Below are positions 29,001 to 40,400 of a stretch of 64,000 nucleotides of DNA, piece after piece. The stretch's first letter is position 1. Every line of letters begins with the position of its first letter. The position numbers and the translations under genes were made by a program. Origin of the DNA: Mesaphorura yosii (taxonomy: Eukaryota; Arthropoda; Collembola; Poduromorpha; Tullbergiidae); assembly GCA_009869945.1 (NCBI GenBank), contig WIXG01000252.1:52580-116579 (forward strand), given 5' to 3'. The notes beneath the pieces are model-generated. The model did no database searches. It had not been told where the DNA came from and saw nothing but the letters and a program-made list of their open reading frames with translations.

Positions 29001-32000
29001 GTGAAATCATAATTTAACTTGTCTCTTTCGCGTATAAATTTTTCAATTGCTCATTTTGTTGGCTATCAACTTGAAGAACTCGAAAAGAAGGAAGAATCAT
29101 TTGTGGAGATTAAATTGGAAAAGTTACAACTTATTACCACTTTGCAGAGATGTTACGAGAGACGACGGAGTGTTAAAAGGGAAGACGCGACACGAGCAGA
29201 GTTTTGGTTGGGAACGAAAGGGAAGAAGGCAGGAGATGACGATGAGAATGAGATGAGTATAATCTAATGTGACGTGACATTTAATAGCTTAAATTGCATT
29301 TGAGAATTTATTGAGTCCATCTTGTTCCCTTCATCTGTGGCGAGGGAAGCTCAAGGCAGGTCCCGAAATGATGATGAGATACTTTCATCCACAACCACTC
29401 TCACGCGCGGCGGCTCTCGTTCGCACATAAATCGTCCCCTTCAACTAAATTGGGACTAATTTATTGGAAAATTCAATTACATTCTAACCAAACCACAAAA
29501 TAGCTTATCTAAGCTAAATTGATGGATTTATATTTTTTAAACAGATTTCAAGTGAAATATTGCATTAACATTATTAAATTATGGTCTTAAATTACTCTCT
29601 GAACTTCTTCCGTTGTTTACTATTGCTTATCTATTCCTGTTTCTGAGCTTCTGTTTGCGTTTGGCAATTTGTCCGACTCGGTCACATCCACACGCATGCC
29701 GCGTCGCACGTCTAGATGCACTTGCATGAAGAAATGGCAGCAAAGCTTGTTGTCGTCTGTCAAATGCTAAATTAGATCACAAATTTGCACGCATGCTTAA
29801 TTGTCAATTTTGGTCCGATGCAGTGATTTATCTTTCCATTTTGCACCAATTTGCCTACGAACTTGCACGATATTCACATTAAGCGATATCCAATTATTTT
29901 TGTTTCAATTTCTCAGCACGGAAGTGGTAGGTTAGTTTATCCTTAAATCGAAGACAATTGGTGCAAAAAGGTAAAGGTGCTTCAAAGCAGCGAAACCTCT
30001 TCAGCATGGCCAGTATGGTTCTATTTAGACGAGCTGAATCGTTGAAACTATTGTGCGAGTATCCCAAAGGGATTATGTCCAAACCCAACTAGAACGTTTC
30101 GCTGTTAACAGTGTAATCTTACCACAACTTTTGATTGAAGGGCCGTTCACATGAAGGAGCATCCAGACTACAAGTACCGACCGCGACGAAAGACCAAGAC
30201 CCTTTTGAAGAAGGACAAGCCGTACCCGATGAATGGTCCAGGCGGTGCTCATGGCGGGAGTGGAAACCCAAACGGAACCTCAGTCAGAGACAGCAGCGGA
30301 AGTGGAAGCAGCGGTCACCATCACGGGTCCAGCGGGCCAGGAAGTGGCAACAGCATAAACTCAAACGGACCCGGCTCCCTTCTCGACTCCAGAAACGGAC
30401 CTGTTAACCCGGCTGGGTCGACAGGTCTGAATCATCATCACTCACTGACAAATCACGGAGCCACGCACCCACACCACAATCTCAACCCGAGAGATCTCTA
30501 TTCTCATCAGGCAATCAATGGGTACATGCCGAATGGTTACGCTCTTATGGGAGACCCTTCAGCGTATTCCGGTAAGATGTTTGTTCTCACCAACTCTTCC
30601 TCTCGTAGAATAGAAACGTCTCAAGGACCCTCCAAGCATTTCTTGACAAGGTCTCCTAAGTCTCTTTACCCTTTCCTTTCGGAAGCACGCGATTTGAGCT
30701 TAAGCGAAGTACAAACGGCGAAAATACAAACACGAAAAGGTGGAAGAGCCGACCGTAATAAATTTAGCGCCAGGAAAAGTATAAGTTTCAGGGCTATCAA
30801 GGCGGCATAAGCAAATAGTTGTAACAAAACAAGACCGAACTGAACCTTTACTTCTTTTTTCTTGTTCTGTTATAGACTATGTGGAAAATTTGTCACGGAC
30901 GTATGGAAAAGCAGCCTTTTATGACCCAGAAATAGGTAACAACAATCACAATTTCATGTCGTGTGTCCCAAGCTACGATCATAAAATTCAGTACTATTAG
31001 GTTAGTAGTCGTTTTCATTCTCTACTACTTTAACTAGCTTAGAACGCGCTTAATTTACGCACTCATACGCTGCTGAATGAATTTAAGGTTTCTAAACCTT
31101 CGCAAATCACAATCAAGTCAGCACCAAATGTCAAATATTGTTCGTCTGTCCAGCCAAGCCAGTGCCTCTTGCGCAAGCGCGGCCAGTGGTCCATTGTAAT
31201 AATTACAATAAATCAGTAGGTGTTAAGTAATTAGCAGGTTAGTATGCTCGAAAAGTTACAGGAACAGCCGTATCAGTTAATCGATCACTTTTTCTACTGC
31301 GTGTCGTATACTCTGAAGTTACAAGGTTGGTTTTTGAAGCAGACCTTTTGAATCCTTCGCTAAGATATCATTGTGGCAAATGGCAATGGTTACGGCAGCG
31401 CAAGAGAACAAGAGCAAAGGATCTTTCGATCTCGTCACGATAAATACGGACTGTGAAATTGTTGTAACGGTTTAGAAGGTTAACGTTTCAAAGACTTACA
31501 GAATGCATCATCAGTCAGGGATCATGAATTTGGTAGTTGTTGGTAGCCGTAGATGGCTGGCCATCGTCCGACAGAAATTGTTAATTGCCAAGCTAAACGA
31601 GTACGGGAGCATTATTATTGCTTGATTTCGCGTGGCCATTTTGGATTGGCAAGAAACCTTAAGACAGATGACCAGTCTTTCTTTGACATGAGTAATCAAA
31701 GATAATTAATGGCTTTACTCTACAATATTGGTTGTCGTGCAAGACTCATAAGGGAAAGGACGGACAATAAAGAACCACTGCTGCTTATTGATAAAGTGCA
31801 AACCTCCAAGTTTTGTATAATTACACATGCATACTTGGCATGACCAATAATAAAAATTAATTTTAATGAACATTCTTGGTTCGTGTTCGCAATAGAATTT
31901 CGCTGCATTTTAGTTCGACAAGCAGGCACTAATAACATGCAATTATGCTTGCGAAAGTGATTTGAAAGCATACCTTGAACACAAAGTCATTCACGGCGAC

Positions 32001-33045
32001 CATAAGCACAGCATATTCTACTGCAATGTTCAGTTATGTTGTCAAGTTATCCAGCCCAAAGTGGTCTGTCTTTTCGCACCCTCATTAATCATTCATTAAA
32101 ATGTACCCTGTGCTGGTATGCGTGATCGGCCCTAAAGTTCTTGAGTTGGTGAGCGCACCGACAAATATACTCACGCAAATCTTAAATTCTGTGTCGGCAC
32201 TTGGAACAGTTCATTTTACGATTTGGGTATTCTGACATTTAAATTCGTGACTCTTAAGCTTCTGCGCTTGTCGGTTGTCGCACATAAAACACGAATAATT
32301 TATTCTGAAAGATCGCTTCGCTTAAGCTGCAATTCGCCGTGTGCATAATTTAATAGAGTTTTACTGTTAATATAAGTTTCCAGGTTGATGCTTGTTTCAT
32401 GTTGATTTCATGTTCCAATTTTTTCTTGTAGGCTACATGAACCCTAACGTGTACTCTCGTTACGACATGAGTCCAGCAACAGCTCCACCGATGTCCTCGT
32501 CACCTTACTTGAATGGTTCATATGCAATGTACGCCTCCTCCACCGCACCGCTCGGTTCATCTTCTGGACCAAATAATAACGCCGGGTCTCCGTACATGCA
32601 ATCAATGGGTTCGGTGTCCAGTGTCGGTTCCAGCGTCTCACCCTCACCGAAAGAACCCATGTCACCAACTAACAATAACAATAACTCTTCTGCAAATAAC
32701 AATATTAACTCAAATAACATGCACTCGCCACCCGGTTCGACCACGTCATCGTCTTCGCAGCAAAATCTGATGAGTCCTCCACCACACCTCATGGCTGCAG
32801 CAGCGGCAGCTGCCGCGGGCAAAATGTACGGAGGAGTTGGTGGACACCATCACCCAGGCCACCACTCGGGCGGTCCGGACGATCTGCGACAAATGATTTC
32901 GATGTATTTGCCACCACATCATCCTTCGGCTGTACTGGAAGCACATCATAATCAGAACCATCACATGGTGTCCCATCATCCTGCGTACGGAGCACCGTCA
33001 CCGGACCAAATGGTCGGTAATCCTGTCATTCAAACTCACTTGTAA
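26062..33045 (+). CDS. SoxN: SoxB1-group HMG-box transcription factor (SoxNeuro-like)
   Basis: This is a sequence-specific nuclear regulator of early neural fate in animals. Coding exons are 26062-26570, 30141-30571 and 32432-33045; joined in phase they encode 517 residues. The HMG box starts near residue 111 ([19 protein letters not shown]) and ends near 190. The reading [10 protein letters not shown] with LSETEKRPF is B1-type; B2 proteins usually read SRAQRRK and LTESEKRPF. Downstream are [15 protein letters not shown], Gly/His/Asn/Ser-rich linkers, an eight-alanine run near 435-442, [12 protein letters not shown] at 464-475 and the end QTHL. The start is uncertain. The frame is open upstream to 25906 without an ATG, so 26062 is the first ATG, but an upstream coding exon cannot be excluded. 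An intron splits the HMG box after base two of codon 170. I am sure of the family and fairly sure it is SoxNeuro. Confidence 0.88.
26571..30140 (+). other. Sox intron 1, inside the HMG-box codons
   Basis: This 3,570-bp intron runs from donor CAG|GTATGA to acceptor TTGAAG|GGCC and interrupts an arginine codon near HMG-box position 59. It contains no recognised gene. The open frame at 29019-29267 is purine-rich and looks accidental. A strong palindrome at 28534-28549 is listed separately. Introns of developmental factors often hold enhancers, which is inference here. Confidence 0.8.
28534..28549. repeat. Palindrome AATGATAATTATCATT in Sox intron 1
   Basis: This is a perfect 16-bp palindrome, extended by GTGT before and ACAC after it once two extra bases on the left arm are bulged. 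It contains back-to-back GATA-like TGATAA/TTATCA halves and a central homeodomain core TAATTA. It could be a dimeric factor site or a chance AT-rich hairpin. Confidence 0.4.
30572..30807 (+). other. Open read-through of Sox exon 2 into intron 2
   Basis: If the exon-2 donor is not used, the Sox frame stays open for a further 79 codons before a TAA at 30808. The result would be a protein truncated after the HMG box with a basic, Ser/Arg/Lys-rich new tail. The tail has no recognised motif. This may be chance, or an intron-retention or alternative last-exon isoform. Confidence 0.2.
30876..30935 (+). other. SoxN: Candidate 60-nt in-frame cassette exon of Sox
   Basis: A long pyrimidine-rich tract (about 30848-30871) ends in TATAG at 30875, a good acceptor, and 60 nt later comes the donor ATAG|GTAACA. 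The segment enters and leaves in phase 1, exactly like the exons on both sides. Including it would add 20 residues (beginning [12 protein letters not shown] and ending FYDPEI) without shifting the frame. The peptide is rich in aromatic and charged residues, unlike the Gly/His/Asn linkers around it. It could be alternative, constitutive (my base model would then be 20 residues short) or accidental. Confidence 0.45.
31193..31209. promoter_or_regulatory. Palindromic SOX site pair in Sox intron 2
   Basis: ATTGTAATAATTACAAT is a 17-bp palindrome (8-bp arms) in which two SOX recognition cores, ATTGT and ACAAT, face each other with seven bases between. The left flank reads CCATTGT, a good SOX consensus. 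A homeodomain-type ATTA core lies in the middle. In a Sox gene's own intron this is a candidate autoregulatory or SOX-dimer element. That is inference from motif and place only. Confidence 0.35.
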
Positions 33046-34406
33046 GTCGAAGAATCATTTAAGGTACCTTCAGTCGTTTGCGAAAGTTTAAGCCAAGTCC
33101 AGCGTCCCTTCTTTATGCAAGACTGGGAGTGGAAGGTTATCACGTGTCTTTGAAATATTCACACTAACGTTATAAATTATGACTAATTAACACGACTCGT
33201 CTCAAACCAAACGACATGTTCAGGTTCCCTGTCTACTTAACCACTGCTAATATCGTAAACTAGCAATCCTTGTTGAGTTTGTGAAATGTTGTTGTCCTCT
33301 AAGTTATACACAAAACTAGGTTATTTATTCGTTCGTAATTTTTGCAACAATGAACCCTATTTCGTGAAAAGACCTATTGTGCTGTGATTTGTACAAAAAC
33401 TGTACAGTTTGATAGTGTTCTACCATAAATGATTTTCAGTGACTAAAATGCGTCGCGTCTGATTCTCATCAACGTGAAAAGTTACCCAATTTCAATCATT
33501 CATTCCCGGTGTATAGAATTACGTCAATGTGTTATCCGTGTTCTTCTGCTACATCCACTGTACTCGTGTGATTTGTAAATGTTCTACTGCACATTTCATG
33601 TATAATTGTATGGACAAGGAGAAACTCACAAGTGCACAATTCTACCACAACAGTATTACAAAAATCTAACTTGATTCGGAATATCATGCGCCTTCTTCTC
33701 TCACAAGGCACACAATTCGGGAAAATTGTACAGAAACTAAAGATACGAAAATCTCACCCTGTCTCGCTTCTTTTCTTTCCCTTCCTGCAACAATGCTGCC
33801 GCTTCTCTAGCAAACTCGGAGTGCATTGTTCCCGTCAAGGTCAAAGGTCACCGTTAAGAGGCTTGGAAGTGTACCGCCGCTGAAACCGTTTAATTTCTAC
33901 TGTCTTTATATTTATATCGTACATGTAAAAATTAGTAGTAACTTTTTAACTCGTAATTTAAGAGTCATGACCGTACGTTTGGACGCTAAGTCTCTTTTAT
34001 AAGCGTAAGAATAGTACTCTTATCGTATTTATTAGCAAGCGTGCACCACTACGACACTTCGACGACATGACGATGCCGTGAAGGACAGCCGCTAAATTAT
34101 AATTATGTTTTGCAGATTTTTGTTCTTGTTGAATTCATTTCTGAGCGGCCGGTTAAAGCCAGCCGTCGTGTTTGTATTTATATAGACTAATTATTGATTC
34201 TAATTTAATTTCTTTCCTTTTCTCGATCTAACTTAAACATCAACCATTTGTATATTGTACTGTTAATTATGGTACAGGCAGCCAACTGCTAAGCTGTGCT
34301 GCGACTAATACACCATTACTACAATACGATAAAATAGTCTACGTTACATACTAAACATTCAACACAAAAATAATCAAAACATTAAAAACATTAATTATTC
34401 ATTAAA
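33046..34406 (+). other. Sox 3' untranslated region
   Basis: This is AT-rich sequence after the Sox TAA with no credible coding frame. It ends with two ATTAAA signals (34381-34386 and 34401-34406), which would give a 3'UTR of about 1.4 kb. The stop codon overlaps a consensus splice donor (CTT|GTAAGT at 33042), so a 3'UTR intron or an alternative end is possible. The exact end needs transcript data. Confidence 0.5.
34381..34406 (+). terminator. Candidate poly(A) signals of the Sox transcript
   Basis: Two ATTAAA hexamers lie 20 bp apart in AT-rich DNA about 1.35 kb past the Sox stop. No canonical AATAAA was noticed nearer on the plus strand. ATTAAA is the commonest variant signal in animals. 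Assignment is by position only. Confidence 0.3.
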
Positions 34407-37400
34407 CGAAATGTGGAATCGTTCGATACACTGTTTTACTGTTCTCAATCTCATATGTAAATTATTCCGCTGTCGAAGCCTGGCTTCTGTCCATGCAGAA
34501 AGGCAGTTGGACGTGCTAATCAGAACCGCGTGTGTGCACGCAATATTTTTGCGTTTGAGGCATCATCAGTGGTCATGAGTTCTCTCATTGCAACTAACTC
34601 ATACACGATACGCCCGCGCCCTGTGATTTAATGAACATCCTACAAAATTGCATAACATCCTTTGGATTCGCTCTGAATTTACGTCCGTCCGTTTGCCATT
34701 CATCTGCTGCCTTGCATGCTTGGAATCTCCTGCATTGGGCCCTGTGCCGTGCTGTACTCGAGATTGTTACGAAATCACGTCAAATTGAATCGTATTTGGT
34801 TTCCTTTGGCTCGAGTCTCTTTACTCCCTTGGTGCATTGTTGTCTCACCTGGCTGCGGCTGCCTTCGCTCTCTGTGCACATGCATTAGAACGAAAATACA
34901 GAAATGTACTTCAGGGTTCCAGGTAAGGTAACAAAATAAACGTATCAATTCTGATGTGGGGTACAAGCAAGCAGTCCAGCAGTGTCAGCAATCGGTAGCA
35001 TCAACAGCTACTGCTACGGACGATATGACAAACTTCAAGCGGAACACATTGGATTGGGTGTCATGGTCACATTTCTACGGATGCTCAAAATGCATACAAA
35101 TTATCGCCATCGACAGTCACATTAGCTCCTGTCTCTGCAATTTGGGTTTGTTTTCCACCCAGTCGTGCGCTGCAAGCGATTTCCTTTGAAAATGCTCTGA
35201 CTCTCAGATGTAAAACCAGAACATTCTTCCGCTTCTCCGCCGTGATTCACTTTTAATTTTGCAGCTGCTCACCCAAAGAAAAACAACGGCGGAGTAATTG
35301 GGAAGATTGGAATGTGAATCTCGGAGGAGATTTGAATAAAAGCGAATCTTTTACGGCGTGGTGTGGCATGGAATACTGCGAGAATAAGAAGATTATAAAT
35401 CAAGCATTAAGTTGTGGCTGCCGAGCCGTCGCCGTTGAGTCTCTCCGTTCTAGCCTCGGGGGTTCGAAAAAACAAATTCATCATAAAGAAATTACAAAAA
35501 ATGAAGCAGGAGCGTCATGCACCAGCAGAAGTCATAAAAAGCGTTTCATTTGGTACGACTTGGCTGTGCTTCATGTGATTATTACCACCAGAGATTAAGA
35601 TTTGATAGATGGCCGGCCACGAGGAATCCAAATGTGTGCTTTACGTTAAAATTTGGACTTGTATTACATCATGATTCACCGCGATGAACATGTGGCCAGT
35701 CACTTCTGCGCGCATTACATCTTCATCTTGATTCTTGATGCCTGTCTGTCTGGCCGGCCGTGAGAATAAAACGCTATGTATGGGTATGACTGAGAATTAG
35801 AGTTTGCCCTTCAAATGTACATTCTTGCTCGCTCGGCGAGCGCTTTTTGCAAAGTAGGTTGTACCTGCAGAGGACGGGCAAAGATAAGACGAAACATGAC
35901 ACTTCAATGTCCAACTTCACCGTAGTCCGTAGTGTAATACGCGTACGAGCTGAGTTTTGTGAGGTACGAGATTTTCGAAAATCCATGTCACGAGAAAAGG
36001 TGGAGGAAACAAGATTGAACAGACAGCCTGACTTTGAGTTTGATAGCCGAAATTCTTGTACAAAAGGGTTATTGTACAGTGCAAAGAAGTATAAGTATGA
36101 ATGCTGAGATATTAATAGAATAGGTCCACTGGCGAAGAGATTTTTTGTGTCCTTTGGTTTTGGACGAGACACCTGGGCATTTTCTGTCGATGTGCGACAT
36201 TAACGTTTGCTGCTGCAGTGCTTCTTATGCCTTTTGCACTCAACCGAACCGCCAAAGCTTCTCAAACACCTCAATGTCAATTTCGAGTTCAACGCTGCAC
36301 GAACACTCAAAAGCAATCTTGAACTCACCGAACTTCTAGAAAGTGATTACGAAAGCTGTGGAGTTTTCTAAACTTTTAACGGAACGAAGACCTGACACGC
36401 AACGAAACGAACAAAATAATGTGGAATCAATTTCTACAAAATATTCAAGACTTGCAACTAACAAATGCCACCATCAATGGGCCGATCAATAAATATTGAA
36501 GTGATGTACACGTTAAATTAAATAGTTTGCTTGCATGACCATTTGAACAGTGCCCATTGCATTGTTGCATTTGTTTTACTACAGACTTCGCTTCTTTTCC
36601 TTCATCACTCCTACCATATAATTTTTAAACCCCAAAATTATTCAATTAGTGAAAGAAACAATTTCATCAACTCTCCACTATTCTCTTGCATTGGGATTGG
36701 GGCCACTCCCTTCCTCTCTCGCATTACTCTTACGTGAACCCAGCACTTATGTTTTGGTTTTGCGTGTGTTCGTCGGAATAGAATATTCAATTACGCACTT
36801 GCTCGGTAAATTTCGAGGAGTAAATTGCAAATTACATGCTGTGACCAATTTGGAGCAAAAGTTTTGTCTTAATTTCCTTTCAGTATTACTTGCAATGTCT
36901 CGGACTCATTCAAATGCTAATTTCTATTTCGTCGTAAATCGTGAATTATGAATTTTTCGTCTGTCGATAATTGCAGCACTACAGATACGAACCAAAGAAA
37001 CATAAAATCCCAAGAGTACAGGGCGGCAGAGACAAGAGTCGTGTCATGATGTCGAAGCCACGTTGAGTTTGGCATTTGGCTGCTGTTTGATAAAACCAGG
37101 TAAGCCGCCGACGCGGGCTAGAAGATGTAATTCCAGAACGTGAGCGGGATTAAAGGGTGTATAATTAACAAAGTGATTTACTTTAGCCAGGCGGAAGTTT
37201 TCTCGTTTTCTAATTACTTGAGCTTGAGCAAAGGGTGCAAATGCATCTCAATATTTGCATGCATTATGTGGAATCGGGTTGCCAGCGACAATAGTTTCAT
37301 AAACTTGTGGCAGGCCAAGCTAAACGAAATCAATTCATGATTGATAATTTCCATTGCCTTAAAAACTTTGGCTTCAAAATACAGAGTTCGTAATTTGCAT

Positions 37401-40400
37401 GGCAATTTTCTTTCACTGAAGTTTGTGGTGCATTGCGTGATGAGTGAACATGATACCAGAACGTGCGCATTCCAGCGCCTCGAAGTTTAGTTTACATAAT
37501 GGATTTACAAATTGGTTGGATCGAGTTGTATATCGAAAAGAAAGAAAGTTAAAGAATTGTGGCGAATAATAGCATAATCCAAAACCTCAACTTTATACCA
37601 CATAATTTGCAAAGTTTTGTATTTTGTGTAAAATTCGAAGGAAAGCAAAACATCCTTCCACATTTCTGGGCATCCGTCTTCTCCATCCGATTTCGCGTTC
37701 CTAATAATTTGGGTACAAAGTTTTGCAATTGCGCAGCCAGTCAGCGGGTGGCCATGAGTGACAAAGCAGAGGACGACGACTTGTTGCTTACTTTCTACTT
37801 AGGGTGGATTTATTTCAATTATTGACTCAAGAGACTTTTTCAATAATGCAAATAACTTCAGCATTATTTTAATACTTGGTTGAGCAATTATTGGTATATA
37901 ATTTCACGATTCGTTGCAATAATTAAGCACGAGCGTTCGTTTCCCCATTTAAGATTCACGCAAGTTGATAACTCGTGCACTTGTTGCTGCGTTGCACCAG
38001 AATTCTTGCAAGTTGCCCGGTCATTCTTCCTTTCTTCAAGATTACAGTGCTCAGGTTCGCTGAGCCACGGCGTGGTGATTATTATCTTATTTGCATTTCT
38101 TGTGTCTTAACATGACCAACATGACATGATTAATATAAAATGAGAATTTTAATAGTCTTTATTGACTCGAGCTCAAGAATTCACTCCTCCATCCATTCAA
38201 CTCCCTTTCACAGACTCTTGAGACCACAAATTATAATAACCAATTTTCAAGCTTCAATTCAATAATTCCTTTTTCAAAAGTTGGACGGACTTTCAATTTG
38301 CAGTAGGCGGATGAATTGACTAACAAGACGACGGAGGCATAAAATATTGGCTGTGGGTTTCGTCATGGATTCTTGCGCAACGACGCAACGACTCGCCCTC
38401 GCCTCCGAAGCTGTGACGCGATAAATGTGAAAATTTCAGACTGCGTTATCGGATTTCGCCTTGCCGTCCTCCCCAGATGCAAACATCTCATACAAGACTG
38501 ATAAATGCTGAAGGGGACTGACTCCCAAAATTAAAACACTTGATTGTAATTGCATTGCTTAATTGAGAATTTATTTCTAGGCAGATGCAGAACACCAAAT
38601 GCGAAGATGTCTGTCTAAGATTGGAACGAAACCAAGATGCTCCGTAAATTGCATGCTCGCAATTATATTCAAAGTTTGTGTTTCGTTTCTTGTGTGGTAT
38701 TTAATTGATAAAGTTGAAGTTGGAAACCAACTCAAGGGAGGGCCTTGCCACAATATTTCAGAAGCTAAACCAACATAACCAGAAACTAGTCAAGGGCCGT
38801 GGCTGTAAACAGTAAACAGCAATCTATCATTAAATAGTAAATCTGAAAGCTGATTTTCGATCACTGTGCTGCAGCATAGCGTATCGCATGAAGGAGTCGA
38901 AGAGTTCGGTGGCCAGCTCCTGGTGTTCATGCCCATGCGAGCAGCAGCGAGTGAAGAGCAAACCGGTTCTTCTTTGCGTAACGAGATAATGAATCTATTG
39001 AGTCCACTACGTTACGACTACACATGTATTTTATGTTGATGTGAAGTCAATAACCAATAGCTGCGTCGAGGAACACGATTCTCGTAATTATTTCTACCAA
39101 ATTATTACTGCTTCTCGCATGCGTAAATCAGGGGCTGCTGCGCTTTCCTCTTGTCGCCAGATTATTTATGCTCGCCTGTGTGGGTTGAATATAGATATGC
39201 AACTTTCAGCACTGCACTCTGAACTCCCAGAATGTTTTCTCTTGCTGCGCCTCTCACGAGCGTCGGAACTGATTTATGGAGAAGAGGGAAAGATTTATGA
39301 GCAATAATAAATCCGCCTAGCCCATGTGCGATTTGTTATGCCTTTTGCGTAACGCAAAATTGTCATCTAGCAGTGTCGGCTTTTCTACGTTGGTCCAGGC
39401 CTGAGAAGTGATTGAGGCAAATCCTCAAGATACGCCCAGATATGTTTACCCGTCTTCATACTTGTTAGACCTGAAACATGGTTGATATTTAATTGCTTTT
39501 ATATTTACACATTATGCAATAACATACAAACAAAATGCAGTGATGAAATCACGAAATTGGTTCACGGAAGAAAATATGCGGCGCGACGCGTCGAATACGT
39601 ACACTTTGCGGAGTTTGCGGCGAGAAATCTCATTTCGTACTTCGTAGGCAGGTTTGTGTAATCTCCACTTCTTGACTGTCCTGTGTTTCAACACTTCAAG
39701 TTGCTCGAGCCCACCAAAAAACAAAGTGGTACAAAATGATTAGTTAAGAGGAGTACGAACACGCTTCATCTTTCCGAGGAACAAAAAAACGACAAGAATG
39801 TCTTAAATTATCTCAGAGTCTTCGTACTTGGCATGAGTCGGAGTTTTTGTTTTTGTACATGATTGAAGAAGCGGAAAAACAAACGAGGGACGCAAGACGC
39901 AAACGCGATCGACGCGATGACAGGCTTCGTATCTTGCTGCTCTCACTTGGCAAGAAGAATTCTTGAAGAATTCGCTTGAGCTCTGACGATTTTACAGACT
40001 GGCCGACAAAAAGTCCAGCTTTTGATCGTGAAAGTCTTCGATGACGAATGTTCATTTAAGAAAGGCGACCGTAACTGAAGTTATATGGAGCCAACTCAAT
40101 TATAACAATAAAATCAACAATTCGTTAACTTTCAGCCGACCGACTCAAGCACACGACACTCAAAGTTACAGCGGCCGAGCGAGGTATCCAAGCGGAACGT
40201 GTTTTGAAGGTGCGCTTGCAAGTATCCCGTTAATATTTACTGCATTTCAGAGCGCAAGCGCACCTGAAGCAGCGCATTGGAGGAGTAGCGAGGAGAATTT
40301 ATTACAGTTGCAGTCCGTTTCGGTGTTTACCAACGATCAAAGTAACTAAATTTAGACAGAAGCATTTTTGCCCCATAATAATGGTACAAATTGCTTCTCA

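Larger units (their letters stand above)
30572..32431 (+). other. Sox intron 2
   Basis: This 1,860-bp intron runs from donor TCCG|GTAAGA to acceptor TTGTAG|GCTAC, both phase 1. It contains three items listed separately: an open continuation of exon 2, a phase-matched 60-nt candidate exon, and a palindromic pair of SOX cores. No independent gene was seen in it. Confidence 0.75.

Noticed and set aside
29019-29267. Glu/Lys-rich open frame in Sox intron 1
   Set aside because: Starts with TTG, lies in purine-rich DNA that disfavours stops, and has no splice signals matching Sox phase.
31616-31628. TTATTGCTTGA, matching the start of miR-137
   Set aside because: Only about 11 nt agree, the rest of the mature sequence differs and no precursor hairpin is evident.
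35611-35759. Two GGCCGGCC octamers 141 bp apart
   Set aside because: Flanks do not form long terminal repeats and there is no target duplication; probably coincidence.
35774-36172. 132-codon open frame, minus strand
   Set aside because: No family features and no regulatory or splice context; treated as chance.
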